From Odiellus spinosus (lineage: Eukaryota > Arthropoda > Arachnida > Opiliones > Phalangiidae), in contig OY987237.1 of the NCBI GenBank assembly GCA_963920705.1, positions 5,548,601-5,612,600 of the forward strand: 64,000 nt of DNA, read 5' to 3'. The position numbers and the translations under genes were made by a program. Under the pieces are notes generated by a model. The model worked only from the letters and a program-made list of their open reading frames with translations. It had not been told where the DNA came from and did no database searches. Shown in pieces: positions 36,644 to 48,093 of the stretch; position 1 is the stretch's first letter; each line of letters opens with the position of its first letter.

Positions 36644-37209
36644 AGCCGGATTCACACAGACCTATTTTCACGCTTTTCACGGTCACGCGCGAGGGGCAAT
36701 GGGCAAACCACTCTTGGAATCAGGTGTACAAACTAAATGGAATCACGCGAATCGATTCGGAATCAGGAGAATCGATACGGAATCACGCGAATCGATTCGG
36801 AATCACGCGAATCGATTCGGAATCAGGAGAATCGATACGGAATCACGCGAATCGATTCGGAATCACGCGAATCGATTCGGAATCACGCGAATCGATTCGG
36901 AATCACGAGAATCGATACGGAATCACGCGAATCGATACGGAATCACGCGAATCGATTCGGAATCACGCGAATCGATTCGGAATCACGCGAATCGATTCGG
37001 AATCACGCGAATCGATTCGGAATCACGCGAATCACGAATCAATTCGGAATCACGCGAATTGATTCGGAATCACTGACAATCAAATGAATCTGGAATCAGG
37101 TGTACAAAATTTTTCTAGAGTGGTTTGCACCTCGCTCGCGCGTGCTAATGGTACTTCTATGAGTTCACGAGCGTGAAACGCGTAAAAACAGGTCTGTGTG
37201 TATCCGCGT
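36644..37209. mobile_element. PIF/Harbinger-like MITE, 566 bp, TSD TAA
   Basis: Imperfect inverted ends: AGCCGGATTCACACAGACCT on the left, and the complement of ..ACAGGTCTGTGTGTATCCGC on the right. Just inside, AAACCACTCT / AGAGTGGTTT are inverted. TAA is duplicated at 36641-36643 and 37210-37212, as is usual for PIF/Harbinger. The 3-bp duplication alone is weak evidence. Confidence 0.7.
36738..37075 (+). repeat. 20-bp satellite inside the MITE
   Basis: About 16-17 units of AATCACGCGAATCGATTCGG with variants AGGAGA and GATACGG. Each unit contains the palindrome CGAATCGATTCG. The array is bounded on both sides by GGAATCAGGTGTACAAA. All three plus frames are open across it because the unit lacks stops; this is not coding evidence. 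Confidence 0.93.
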
Positions 37210-37212
37210 TAA

Positions 37213-38248
37213 CCTGGTTCGCTCTGCGCATGTACACAATTTCGCACGAAATAAATTTGCGAAACGCGCGAAAATTATAAAAAAATTAATTTGAAAATCC
37301 GTGCCAGTAATTAAAACCAAATACGCCACTGTTTGCAAGTTTGCCAGAAGATTACGATATTTCCCCATACATGAAGCTGATTCTCCCAAGAATATCAAAA
37401 AAAAATCACATTGATATTTTCCATGCGTAAAGAGGTTTCCGACTTCAAATTTAGTGGTCTACACATACTCGCGTGCTGGCGAACTCGATTTTACACGTGT
37501 CACAAATACACTGGAAACCTACTCTACTTCTGTTCGAGGAGAGTTTTCACGACTATCATTTTTCTTAAGTGGTTTAACATTATGCATAAATCCGCCTCAG
37601 CTTCAAATCTTATACACCAATTCCCATTGAACTGGTTAAAAATTCACCGAGTATAATCGAAGTTATTATTGTCTTATCTCTTATCTAAATTATGTTGTTT
37701 CAATCTTCCATACCCGTGTAAACGCACCTTTATTTAAGTTCTTCAATCCACCCCAAGTTTGCACCAGAGATAAGCCTATACTGCCCGTTATACCTTTGCT
37801 TTTTCGAGTAAATGATATATATGGAAAATAGCTTAGGCGCATGCTGCCAACTAAAACTGCCATTAATCGGTCAAATTTCTTTAAATTTTTGCATAAATTC
37901 TCAAATAACTTCTAAACTATCTCGAATTTTAAATTAATTTTTCGACTTTCTAATTAATTAGATTAAGATGAACCATTTTAATATTTTTAATTATAATATA
38001 AATTAATATTGCGTTTCAATATCAAACAAAATCACCCCATGAGGCTAATTTGCATTCGTTCCAAAAAGATACTATATAAACCTTTCGAAGGGCTATATTA
38101 ATCGAAGTAACCGTGCGTGATGGCCATGAAGTTAGGGGGAAAACCCCCCCCTTTCAATGTCTTGCTGATTCTTGATCTCTAGGCGCTTGGCGACGCAATT
38201 TACCCATTGGTGGGGCGATGTTTGGAGTCAGTGGAAGGTTGATGTGAA
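37213..38248. other. no gene seen
   Basis: Short overlapping frames at 37165-37656 lack support. From about 38085 the base composition rises in G+C towards the structured segment, with a small hairpin GGGGGAAAACCCCC at about 38134. Confidence 0.35.
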
Positions 38249-38457
38249 CTGTACTAGTGGGGGACGCCTCGCTAGTATGGAACGCTGAGATCGGAAACTG
38301 GAGGTTGGACCTTGGTGCGGGGACGGTCGGAGGTGATTATGACAGTGGGAGACGTCCCACTGCTTGTAATCGCCTTCGGCTGTTCAGCATCGAGGTTCGA
38401 CCGTAAGTGGATGGCGGAAGGCGATGATGTGCAATGGGAGACGTCCTGTTGTATGTC
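38249..38457 (+). ncRNA. three consecutive GACG-loop stem-loops
   Basis: Stem-loops at 38249-38280, 38331-38375 and 38426-38457 each close on a GACG loop (38263, 38351, 38440), spaced 88 and 89 bases. The upper stem of the second is perfect, CAGTGGGA/TCCCACTG; the first and third have 14 pairs including several G-T wobbles. Pairs change on both sides between copies: the closing pair is G-C, A-T, A-T; the sixth is G-C, G-C, A-T; the eighth is T-A, C-G, C-G. Wobbles of this type are lost on the other strand, so the structure belongs to plus-strand RNA. The function is unknown; it may be part of a retroelement. Confidence 0.45.
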
Positions 38458-38594
38458 TTTGCACGACACCTGAAACTCTATGTGGCAGCCACGCTTAAAG
38501 GAGGTAATTCCACGGAATTGAACGATAAGCTGGTATGATTACGTCTCTAGACTTTTGGCTCCATGAGCTAGGTCACGTGATTTCCGGTTACACA

Positions 38595-38722
38595 GGATAT
38601 CCGCTTACACAGGAAGTGACACACAGACACACGGACACACGGACACACAGACCCACAGACACACAGACCCACAGACACACAGACCCACAGACACACAGAC
38701 ACACAGACACACAGACACGGCC
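38595..38722 (+). repeat. ACACAGAC-type microsatellite
   Basis: Degenerate ACACAGAC/ACACGGAC/CCACAGAC repeats. They are preceded by a short duplicated phrase, GGTTACACAGGATAT / GCTTACACAGGAAGT. The open frame through it (His/Thr/Asp repeats) is a translation of the microsatellite. Confidence 0.85.
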
Positions 38723-38730
38723 AGTGTAAA

Positions 38731-38764
38731 ACCTCCCCCTGAACTAAAGTTCAGTCGGGGAGGT
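38731..38764 (+). other. strong hairpin closing the structured segment
   Basis: ACCTCCCC + CTGAACT, loop AA, then AGTTCAG, two unpaired bases and GGGGAGGT: 15 pairs. It is followed by AAAAAG. It may be the 3' end of a retroelement or structured RNA. Confidence 0.6.
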
Positions 38765-38855
38765 AAAAAGCCATAAATTTAGTTGTTGGAGTATGAAATT
38801 AGCTTTTGTAAAGACGAGAAAAAGGGAGGAAAGACGAAACGAGAAACGCGTTCCG

Positions 38856-38863
38856 TATAAAAA
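38856..38863 (+). promoter_or_regulatory. TATA box candidate
   Basis: TATAAAAA in GC-balanced surroundings (CCGTATAAAAAGCGTCGC). It lies 160 bp before the ATG of the candidate first exon, so a start near 38890 would give a leader of about 130 bases. Confidence 0.3.
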
Positions 38864-39022
38864 GCGTCGCAACCTCGGAAGGAGTCAAATTTCGAATTGA
38901 TAAAGCACTGAACAATATAGGAAAGGTGTTATCTTTCGAAGTGTGTTAAAAGAATATAGTCAGGCTGGCGAGAAATTAAATAGAGGGAGAAGCATTAACA
39001 TTCGCTTCACAGTGCACCCATA

Positions 39023-39092
39023 ATGACCAAAAAGAGACCGTGCAAGGGACGAAGCTCAACACCAAAGAATTCTATTCCACGAACTTTTAAAG
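39023..39092 (+). CDS. candidate first coding exon, basic N-terminus
   Basis: The ATG has A at -3 (CATAATGA) and opens a frame MTKKRPCKGRSSTPKNSIPR followed by TFK and one extra base, ending at AAAG|GTAGAG. Ten of the first 23 residues are Lys, Arg or Pro, like a nuclear-targeting or nucleic-acid-binding tail. A TATA box lies upstream. Alternatively it is an internal exon: CTTCACAG at 39012 could be an acceptor and the same frame is open from there. Family not recognised, and no downstream exon was found. Confidence 0.3.
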
Positions 39093-40204
39093 GTAGAGTC
39101 TAAAATAATAAAATACTGGTTTTATGTATTAAGAGACGGTAGAGTTTTATCCAGGACTATTACCAATGGAAACTTTTCTTAATAGAGAAAAACTCGGCGT
39201 CCATAAGCGTCCTCTAAAGGCAAAAGTAGGAACTAACAAAACCACGTGCGCGTCTGCCTATTCTCTACGCATAGCAACCACGCACGAGACTCTACTAGTT
39301 ACTAATTTTGTCACTGTTTGCTGTTAGAGGACGTTTTGTTATTCAGGTTTGTCAATCGTAAGAGGAGCGACTTCCTCGTTGGCCGGAGACTCGTTAACAG
39401 CGAGATATCAAACGCCGTTAATCCCATTCTTTCTTAGGTAGAATTTTTAGATAGGTACTACTAAAAATAGGATATTTTAGGAACAAAATTACGATTTTAG
39501 GGTATTTCAGGGATCTAGGAGAAGCCTTGTAATAACGCCTTGATAGAAATGTTAAAAACGGATTAATCAATCTTCGCCAAAAACTACATGATAAATGTAT
39601 TTGAAATCATTAAAACAGCGACATATTTCGCATTTATTTGGAAGCTTCATAAGATTTGTCCTTTTAAAAAAATGAAAGTTTTTCCTTCTCAACCTCATCG
39701 TTTTCATTTTTCCTCTTTTTTTTTCCGCTCCCCTTTTTAAATATTTTTCTTAGAATCATGCAGAGTAAAAAAGGAGGTATTAAAAACGGCCTTATTGTTA
39801 ACAGCGAAGATTACCAGGAGTCGTTTTAGCTTAATAGGGACACCAGCTTTTATTCTCCCTTCGCATTTACTAAGAAATTAGTTAAAGATTGCCGGGCCTT
39901 ATGTTACAGTAAGCCGCGGAAACCGCCTAAAATTATTTGCAAAACTATCGAAAGATAAACACAAAGCTTAATCTCATAGAAAATAAAAGTCGATCTTGAA
40001 AAGGAGATAAAACATTGAGAACTTGCATAAATTTTTACACAAAGATTTTTAGTTAATTTTGCAATAAAATAATCCATATTTAAAAATTAACACCATTGTG
40101 TTGACGTGATATTAAGAAACTTCAAAAAATATCTATAGATCTTATTTATGTTGTAATTTTCTTCTGGAAAATAATTAACGATAATTTTCATACGAATATC
40201 TTTC
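39093..40204. other. no gene seen
   Basis: AT-rich. GGATATTTTAGGAACAAAAT..GGGTATTTCAGGG around 39470-39515 resembles ends of hAT-like relics. Confidence 0.3.
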
Positions 40205-40372
40205 TGGATTAATTAATTTCACGAAAAATACCGCGCGAAAGCAACCGTATCACGTGGCAAAACGCGAGAGAATCAACTGTATGCTCTACAATAGCCATGT
40301 TGTCATAGTGATGACATTTGTTTTAAAAAATTCGAAGATTATAAAATGTGAATTTTTACTGTACAGATGTTA
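40205..40372 (+). repeat. dispersed repeat, inverted partner of 42478-42650
   Basis: Shared in mirrored order: GCAACCGTATCACGTGG, GAGAATCAACT, CTCTACAATAGC, TAGTGATGAC and AAAAAATTCGAAGAT. Divergence is substantial, so this is an old pair. Confidence 0.6.
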
Positions 40373-41267
40373 AATCGATTTTTTAACGATATTTCCGAAA
40401 ATGTTAGCCCATGACAGTCTCACTTTAAACCAACGCGAAATATTTGGGAATATTAACGTCAATAAAATAAGCATTATCATTAAACAAATATCCTTAAATA
40501 GGTCAATCAAACCACGATGGTAGATAATAATTGATACGAGTTCGTATTCGATTGCAAAATTCGCCTTTAAAAATTCGGAGGGAAAGAGGGCGGAGAAAAA
40601 AATAATTGTTTTAGCTCCTCGAGCATTATTGAATCCTTATAATAAAGCTATGGGAGAGTGAGAGAAAATGAAAGAAAACTCTGGAATCGATCCAGTCCCG
40701 ATGACCGCCTTGCAGCGCTCCTTAGCGCCGTAAAGCTCTTATTCTTCGAAGAATTTTCTAGGAATAGGAGGGGGAAGGCCTTTCATACTCGAAGTCAACG
40801 TTATCCCACACTAAGATAATGCGGTTTACGAGGATTTTTCAACTTTTGGTCGCGCTCAAAGGGTACATTGATATTAGTAAAGAAGTGGGTTTTCTCCTAA
40901 CGTAACAGCGGCTGCTGGCATCTGGCGAACGAGATTCGCACTCTCGAAAAAGCCTACCAACCTATCCATACATACGCGAATAGACGCATGAACTGTTATC
41001 CAAGGGCAGAAATAAAGAACGAAGTGTGTCATTAGTAAAAGAGAGGTTGTTTAAATTTTAAAAATTTGTTTTAATTTTATTTATTTTTTATTTTAAATGG
41101 GAATTTAATTACCGATTCTACTCAACTATCCATGACGTCATTTCTATATATCTTTCTCGAAACCTTTGGTTTTACTGGGAAGTTATTAATATTAACTAAT
41201 TTATTTAGGATGAGAGTAATGTCGAGTAAATTATCAATGAAACTCATTGAATTTATGAAGGTGCACG
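40373..41267. other. no gene seen
   Basis: A 21-codon ATG frame at about 40668 (GGAATCGATCCAGTCCCGAT) is too short to support. Nothing else stands out. Confidence 0.3.
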
Positions 41268-41553
41268 TTTGTAACCTTTAAAACTAATAATGTAGCCTAA
41301 TAAATGATTTAGAAAATTTACAGAAAGAAGAAAAAATATTTAGTCAAAATTATTCATTTTAATTTTGATTAAAAAGCATTTACGTAACGCAAATAAAGAA
41401 ATCTAGCTCTTTTGTAACCTTTAAAAGGAATAATGTAGCCTAATAAATGATTTAGTAAATTTACAGAAAGAAGAAAAAAATATTTAGTCAAAATTATTCA
41501 TTTTAATTTTGATTAAAATGTATTTCCGTAACGCAAATAAAGAAATCTAGCTC
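41268..41553 (+). repeat. 143-bp tandem duplication
   Basis: TTTGTAACCTTTAAAA starts at 41268 and 41411, and the two units are nearly identical (TAATGTAGCCTAATAAATGA, ACGCAAATAAAGAAATCTAG). A third, diverged unit follows to about 41700 with TTGATTGGTCGATT repeated. Confidence 0.85.
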
Positions 41554-41699
41554 TTTGATTGGTCGATTTGAAAATAATTTCCATAATCAAAATTAATATT
41601 TTGACACCATTCGACCATTTCAAAATCATAATCATATAACTTACATCAAATTAATTATGCAAATGAAGAAATTTAGCTTCTTTTGATTGGTCGATTAGA

Positions 41700-42477
41700 G
41701 TGAAATTCCATAATCAGATACATAAAATTGATAAAAAAATAATCAATTTCAATTTGATTTTGAGAAATATGATCAAAATTGAAAGTTCTAATATACATTG
41801 CCTCATTTATTTTCATCACATAATTTCTTTATTACATTATCTTTACTTTATACCGGGTAATACTAACATTTATAACGTTCCTCGTGATAATATATCCTAA
41901 GATATCAAACTTTATATCGACGTAAGATGTGAGACGGCGCCAAAAGACGTTTATTACAAATCAGTTTTAGTTTGCAGTAAGAATAAAACTATACCCTGCG
42001 AATTCTATAAGAAACCATATCTATAAGATTAAAAGGGGTGGCATATAGTTTCGTACCTACTATCAACTAAAAACTGACTGAGTACAAATAGTACCAAGGC
42101 TTAAAAGAAGGACGAAAAACACGGGCCAGCGCGCGAGCACTAGAAAAATTATTTTATCGATCCACAAACTCGGAACCGTGTGTGTGTACTTTTGCCGCCT
42201 ACATTCACCCGCCAATGAACTAGCTGCCAGGCTTAAATGATCCTTTCTCCTTACCATTAACCCCCCCCCCCCCATTCAAAACCTCCCACACTCCTCAATT
42301 CCAAAGTGCATAATCGGTTAAATAACCCGTACTCTCGAGATTATTACATTTGTCACAAGGTGTTTTTCAAAGAATACTATGGCCTTAATTTGGTTTACAT
42401 TTTGTTTTCGAAACTCGGAAAAACAAGGATATCGTATTCAATTTTAAAATAATAATAATTGTCACGAATTCCAAATA
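41700..42477. other. no gene supported
   Basis: A minus frame at 42063-42275 starts in a C/G run and has a hydrophobic C-terminal half. Its start context and lack of splice partners leave it unsupported. Confidence 0.3.
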
Positions 42478-42650
42478 TAAGATTAGAATTTTTATATCGA
42501 CATCTTCGAATTTTTTAAAATAAAAATTCCCCGTAATACTACGTCATCACTATCATCTCCCTGCTATTGTAGAGAATATAGTTGATTCTCCCACGTTATA
42601 CCACGTGATACGGTCGCTTTCTCGTATTCTTTTTCGTGAAAGTACTTACT
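42478..42650 (-). repeat. dispersed repeat, inverted partner of 40205-40372
   Basis: See the partner for shared landmarks. This copy reads CCACGTGATACGGTCGC on the plus strand. Confidence 0.6.
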
Positions 42651-42745
42651 CCTAAAAGTTCTATACCTTTCCTATGAATATTATCTTTAATAACACGGTT
42701 CAAAACAAAAAAACACGTCATATCAGTTGTTCTCATTTTATTTTT

Positions 42746-43106
42746 CAGGGCTGTCACAGTTTTTTCAGATTCAAATTCTGATTTTTCCAGGTTTTTCCCT
42801 GACCTGTTCCAATGATTTTCCTTGACCGTTTCAGCTAATACTACCTAATGTTTAACCTTTTATTTTTTATATTATTTTGCAATTGCGTTCGCCAAACTTT
42901 TTGCAGTCTATCTTTGTTCAAATCTATACAACTGACACGGTCAGCTTTAAAGCTTTTCCGCAGATAATGGTTGCAATTTCCTGGCTTCTTGAAAGATCTT
43001 TAAATTCCCCGACTTCTTAAATATCTTAAAATTCCCTGATTTTCCCTGACGTTTTTGGTTAATTCCCTGACTTTTCCCGCATTTTCCCTGACCTGTAGCA
43101 ACCATG
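42746..43106. mobile_element. hAT-like MITE relic with CCCTGAC core
   Basis: The left end CAGGGCTGTCACAG and the complement of the right end, CATGGTTGCTACAG, agree at 9 of 14 bases. The interior repeats TTCCCTGACTTTTCC and TTTTCCCTGACC. A target duplication is not clear. This word is the core of the 23-bp arrays elsewhere in the window. The minus frame 43000-43260 overlaps it. Confidence 0.45.
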
Positions 43107-45390
43107 TTTTTTGAAGTTTCTTAAAAACGCATGCACCGAGAGGTGTTAAAATATGAGTCTGGCTTTTTAATAGTATTAAAAAATTAAAAATATATAATCT
43201 ATAGACCTTCGAAAAAATAAAAAAAGGTAACAGAGACACTAACAAAATTGTGTTTTCCAAACGACTCAGAAGGGATTAGATGTGGCATTGTTATTTACGA
43301 TCAATATTTAAATATCATGCGTGGGAATTATTTGAAAAGATTGTATTATAAACCTTTCCCCTTTAACCTTTTAACATTTAATTGCGAACATTAAAATTCG
43401 TTTGTTTCACTTTATAATTATTTGATATTTGTAAATCAATCGTTATATACAATTTATTTTTGTTTTATATTATTGACGATAAATTAAATACATAAATTAA
43501 ATACATAATATCAACTTTTTGCAAAATAGAATTTCCGTATACTTATAAATATTTTTAAATATGAATCAAATTATTTGTTTGTTTGAGGAATTAATATATA
43601 ATAATTAATTTATTGAATTAATTTTTTTTATATTAAAATAAAAGTACTGGAAAATTAAATATTCTTTATTATAATTGTTCGAATCATCAGCTGACTACTA
43701 AGGGGCTATTACTTAAGGTATTTCCTATGAGCGCCTGTAGAAATGTTTCAGCCACAGTACTTCGGTGTACAAGGAAAAGATATCGCAATAGGGGTAAATC
43801 AACCCAACCCAAAGCTCCTTATGTGTCGTGAAACTAATAGCCTAATTATTTTTTAAATGTTGAAATTTGACAATTTTAGTAAATTAAAGGGACGATGAAG
43901 TGGAAAAAATATTTTTTCATAGATTATAATATTTAAGCTAATATTAAAAGCTTGTTCACAAGTCTTTAATGTGAGAATTCACGCACCCAAAAAAATCAAA
44001 CAATTTTTTCTTAGAGCTGAAGACTATAAAATCAACTACATTTATCGACAAAAAGATTAAAAATTCGGTTTCTACCACGCTTGGCTTTTTTTTTTTTTTT
44101 TTTTTTTTTTCCCTTTCTCGTTTGGATATGATCGTGCTTTAACACAACGTATGACGTGTCATCACGTGACCAAAATTAAATACAGTAGCATAAAGTTTAA
44201 TCCCGTCTTTAATCACGTTACGTGATTAACTATATATCTCTATGAACTTAGAAATTAACCTCGATGCTGCAAATAAATTTTTTTTTTTTTTCTTATTTAA
44301 AAAACATAACTGGGCGAATATTTAAGTAAATCTTAAGAAAGTGGTCACGTATTAGAGTATCGTTTATAAAAGGCGGACCTGGTTTCGCCAGAAAGGAAGT
44401 GAAAAAAAACATTCATAGCATAAAAACCCTACCAGGCTCGTAAAAATAGGGGGTTTGGGGATAATTTTCGGCTAGGCAGATTTGTAAAAGCATAAAAGAT
44501 TGTTTTAACCTCGGTGGGGTCCAAACATTATGTGATAGCAGCCCCAGCCCTATTTTTTTACATAACAAGCAAATGATTAATGCGGAATTTCAGAGAAGTG
44601 CGAAATTATGAATATTTTTTGATGAAAAAATTTATTAACACGAGGCCCGATCACTAAAAGAGTTTTGGGACACTATATAAAGATTGATTTCGGGCCCTTT
44701 TAAAGCTTGTTTAAGGTCCAACCCTCGTCGTGGTTAATTACGGGTCCATCTCGTTGATGTTTTTAAAGAGTAATCTTACCACGTCATCGAAAAGCAGCAT
44801 TATTAAGCGTTGAAACTATGTTAATTATGAAACACGTGGATAAGCGAATATTATTTGACAGGGCGAGCACGTAGATGGCTTCGTTTTCCCTATCATTAAT
44901 TACGACTAGCATTAAGAACAACACTTATTCGCTGCAGCAGCCCTGCCGGCCGGTCGAGTTTAAACTCTATCGTGACTAAATGATATTAAAATAAAAAGGA
45001 CTTAACTCACACTCCCCCTCTCGCTTTCTAAAAAGGTCGTACGCTATTAAGAATTAAGTTGAGAAGCCGGGGCACATAATACATCGAGGGAATAAATCCG
45101 AGTTTCCATATCGAGAAAGATTAATATTTTTGGACGAGATCTAGAATCTAATATAGAGCCACAAATAAAATTTTAAACTATTTATATAATCATGTATATA
45201 CATAATTAGTCTAACTTATAATTAAATTTATTAAAAATGATTAGTCTGATTAAATTACGATTGAATCGATTAAATATTCTTTAGACGATGAAATTATGAT
45301 TAAAATAACATTCATTAGTTTGATTAATAATGATTAAATGGAATAAAAATCTAATAGTCGGATTAAAAGGTTTGAAAATATTTCGATTAT
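43107..45390. other. no gene seen; poly-T tract
   Basis: A 25-base T run lies at 44086-44110. Very AT-rich elsewhere, with no supported exon. Confidence 0.35.
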
Positions 45391-45960
45391 GGTTTAAATA
45401 TAAATTAAGCTGATTGAAAGGTTTAAATATAAATTAAGCTGATTGAAAGGTTTAAATATAAATTAAGCTGATTGAAAGGTTTAAATATAAATTAAGCTGA
45501 TTGAAAGGTTTAAATATAAATTAAGCTGATTGAAAGGTTTAAATATAAATTAAGCTGATTGAAAGGTTTCAATATAAATTAAGCTGATTGAAAGGTTTCA
45601 ATATAAATTAAGCTGATTGAAAGGTTTCAATATAAATTAAGCTGATTGAAAGGTTTCAATATAAATTAAGCTGATTGAAAGGTTTAAATATAAATTAAGC
45701 TGATTGAAAGGTTTAAATATAAATTAAGCTGATTGAAAGGTTTAAATATAAATTAAGCTGATTGAAAGGTTTAAATATAAATTAAGCTGATTGAAAGGTT
45801 TAAATATAAATTAAGCTGATTGAAAGATTTAAATATAAATTAAGCTGATTGAAAGGTTTAAATATAAATTAATCTGAATTAACGGTTGAAATATAAATTA
45901 TTCAGATTAAACGGTTTACATATAAATTAATCAGATTAAACGGTTTACATATAAATTAAT
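45391..45960 (+). repeat. 29-bp tandem array
   Basis: About 16-17 near-identical units (GGTTTAAATATAAATTAAGC + TGATTGAAA). Four adjacent units have TTTCAATAT instead of TTTAAATAT. The array decays to the right into ATTAATCAGATTAAACGG forms and further to about 46150. Confidence 0.93.
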
Positions 45961-47741
45961 CAGATAAAACGGTTTAAATGTAAATTAATCGGATTTAACG
46001 AAACAAAAAAAATTCTGATTAAATAGATTACATATAAATTAAATTGATTAAATGGAGTACGTACAAATTATACTAATTAAATGGATTAAATCTAAATAAT
46101 ACCGATTAAAAGGATTAGATATAAATGATACCGATTAAATGGATTAGTAAATAAATTATGATATGAACAATGAAATCATGGTATGAACAATTAATAAATC
46201 GACCTATTCATTAGCTATACTAATTAAATCACGTTTAAATTATTTACAAATCAATTCATTTTAATTTTATCTCTAGTCTAGCCGATTTTAAAAGATGTAA
46301 ATAGGAATCAAAATGATTAAATAGAACAAAATGTAAACAAGGAGGATTATAGAATGGCTTAGGTTTTAGTCAAAGATGCGGATACACGGTGATTAAAATT
46401 TAACTATATTTCTAACACAAATAACATGGCCCCTTTAAATATTTATTAAGAGCCGCGTCAGTTCCAAAGAAATTCTGTCGAAACGAGTACATCGCGCGAC
46501 GAGCAATAAAAAACCCTACACAGAATAAGGCACGAAAAACTAAAAGAAAAAAGTACTTTTATGTACCTGTAAATATAAGATTAGACCAATAAAGCCTTAT
46601 AGGTTCACAGGCCAGTACGGATGCAAAAACTTAAAATCAAGTTGAATTCTCAGCGCGTAGAAACCCACGGTGCAATGATACATATATAAGTCCCGCATTA
46701 AAACAAAAAGTAGTTACTTATATTTCAAGATGTTTTTCGATATCAGCTACGAAAACCCGAAGTATATTTACAATACAAAGTTGTTTCAGTATGCCGAGCA
46801 CGATATAGTAGAACGGTCGCGAGAGCCAAGCCGTTTTTTTTGGTTTAAAAAAAGTTTAAGCAGAGTTTCTATGGTTTTATAATAACCTTTTTAAGAGCTT
46901 GATGGGCATGTATTTACTTGATTTCAGAGAGAATATTTACATTGGTACCATACTTATGGTCAATAATTTTCATCACTTCTTAACTGGGGCGAAAAATTCA
47001 TGTTGAATTAAATTATAGAGTCTACAATTTCATGTTATCATTATTCAATTATAATGTTCCGTCCTCTTGCGGAGAATCTAACCAATCATAGCACGGCATT
47101 CAAATAGCAAAAAAATGTGCTCAGCCAAGGACTTTAAGGATCAAATTTCTATTATTAAAGTAGAAACAGGAAATTTTAGGTAATTTAGGAACCTGGTGGG
47201 AGCCCTGCCATTGGATTAAATGCTGAGTGAAATACGAGGGGGCGGGGCTAACACGTTAAGTACTGTTTGCAAAGCCAAAAGTGAACACGTGACGTGTCTC
47301 CATTTTCAGTCCAATAGTACCATGGACTTTTTACGAAGGATTTAAATTAAGAAAGTGTAATTTTCATTCAAGTTTTAATCGTACCACGAACGTGGAAACT
47401 CGGCTTGAAGTATATAGCTAACCTGTATTAAATATAAAGCAGCAAGGGCTGGTGAACAGTGGACGCGAGGGTGGGGTGAAATACATAAAAATCGATATTA
47501 AACTCCTTTTACCAGCGTGCACGCTGGTGTTCATACCCTTTTCATTTCTCTCTGAGTAATATTTTCCCTCCGCTTTTCCCTATACAGTGTATAGCAAATA
47601 AGAGAACTTGTGTATTTAGAATCAGGGTGTTTGGGTTAATTTTTATTGCATTGAAGAATGTAATTAAAATACTATTTCCCCTTAGGTCTTCTTGAAAATG
47701 GTGTTAAACGCGTATTATTTAAATCTTGTAACAACTATAAA
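45961..47741. other. no gene seen
   Basis: AT-rich. GGTAATTTAGGAACCTGG..AGCCCTG near 47180 looks like a hAT-relic end. An 18-bp perfect palindrome lies at 47511-47528. Confidence 0.35.
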
Positions 47742-47748
47742 CTAATAG

Positions 47749-48086
47749 CAGAAGCCGATGAAACCCTCCTTTGAAGTCTATTACTCCCGGGTCTTGTCTA
47801 CCACTCTCTGTATGGGTTAGTTTCAAAAAGCGCGATTCGTACGCCTCCTAACGGTAGATATTTTCGGAGCGGGAGTTCGTCGAGCGAATATCTCTAGCAA
47901 CCTTGGAGTTCGTCAAAAAAACGTCGTCGTTTGTGGAGAGAGAGAATTTCCAATTTTCCGTAGACAGGGGGGTATGAAGTAGGACCCCTCCGATCTCGTA
48001 AAATTGTGAATTTTACCCATACAGAGAGGAGCGCTATATGGAACATTAGAGTAGTAGACTTCAAAGGAGGGTTTCATCGGCTTCTG
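47749..48086 (+). mobile_element. M1 MITE, 338 bp, TSD CTAATAG
   Basis: Intact ends and the same interior as the copy at 15331. Exact 7-bp duplication CTAATAG at 47742-47748 and 48087-48093. Confidence 0.93.
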
Positions 48087-48093
48087 CTAATAG

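Noticed and set aside
36636-37087. Three plus-strand ORFs of 112-146 codons
   Set aside because: Same effect from the 20-bp satellite inside a MITE.
38535-38729. 64-codon ORF with HELGH and His/Thr/Asp repeats
   Set aside because: HELGH looks like a metalloprotease motif, but the rest is microsatellite translation and no protease fold is possible at this size.
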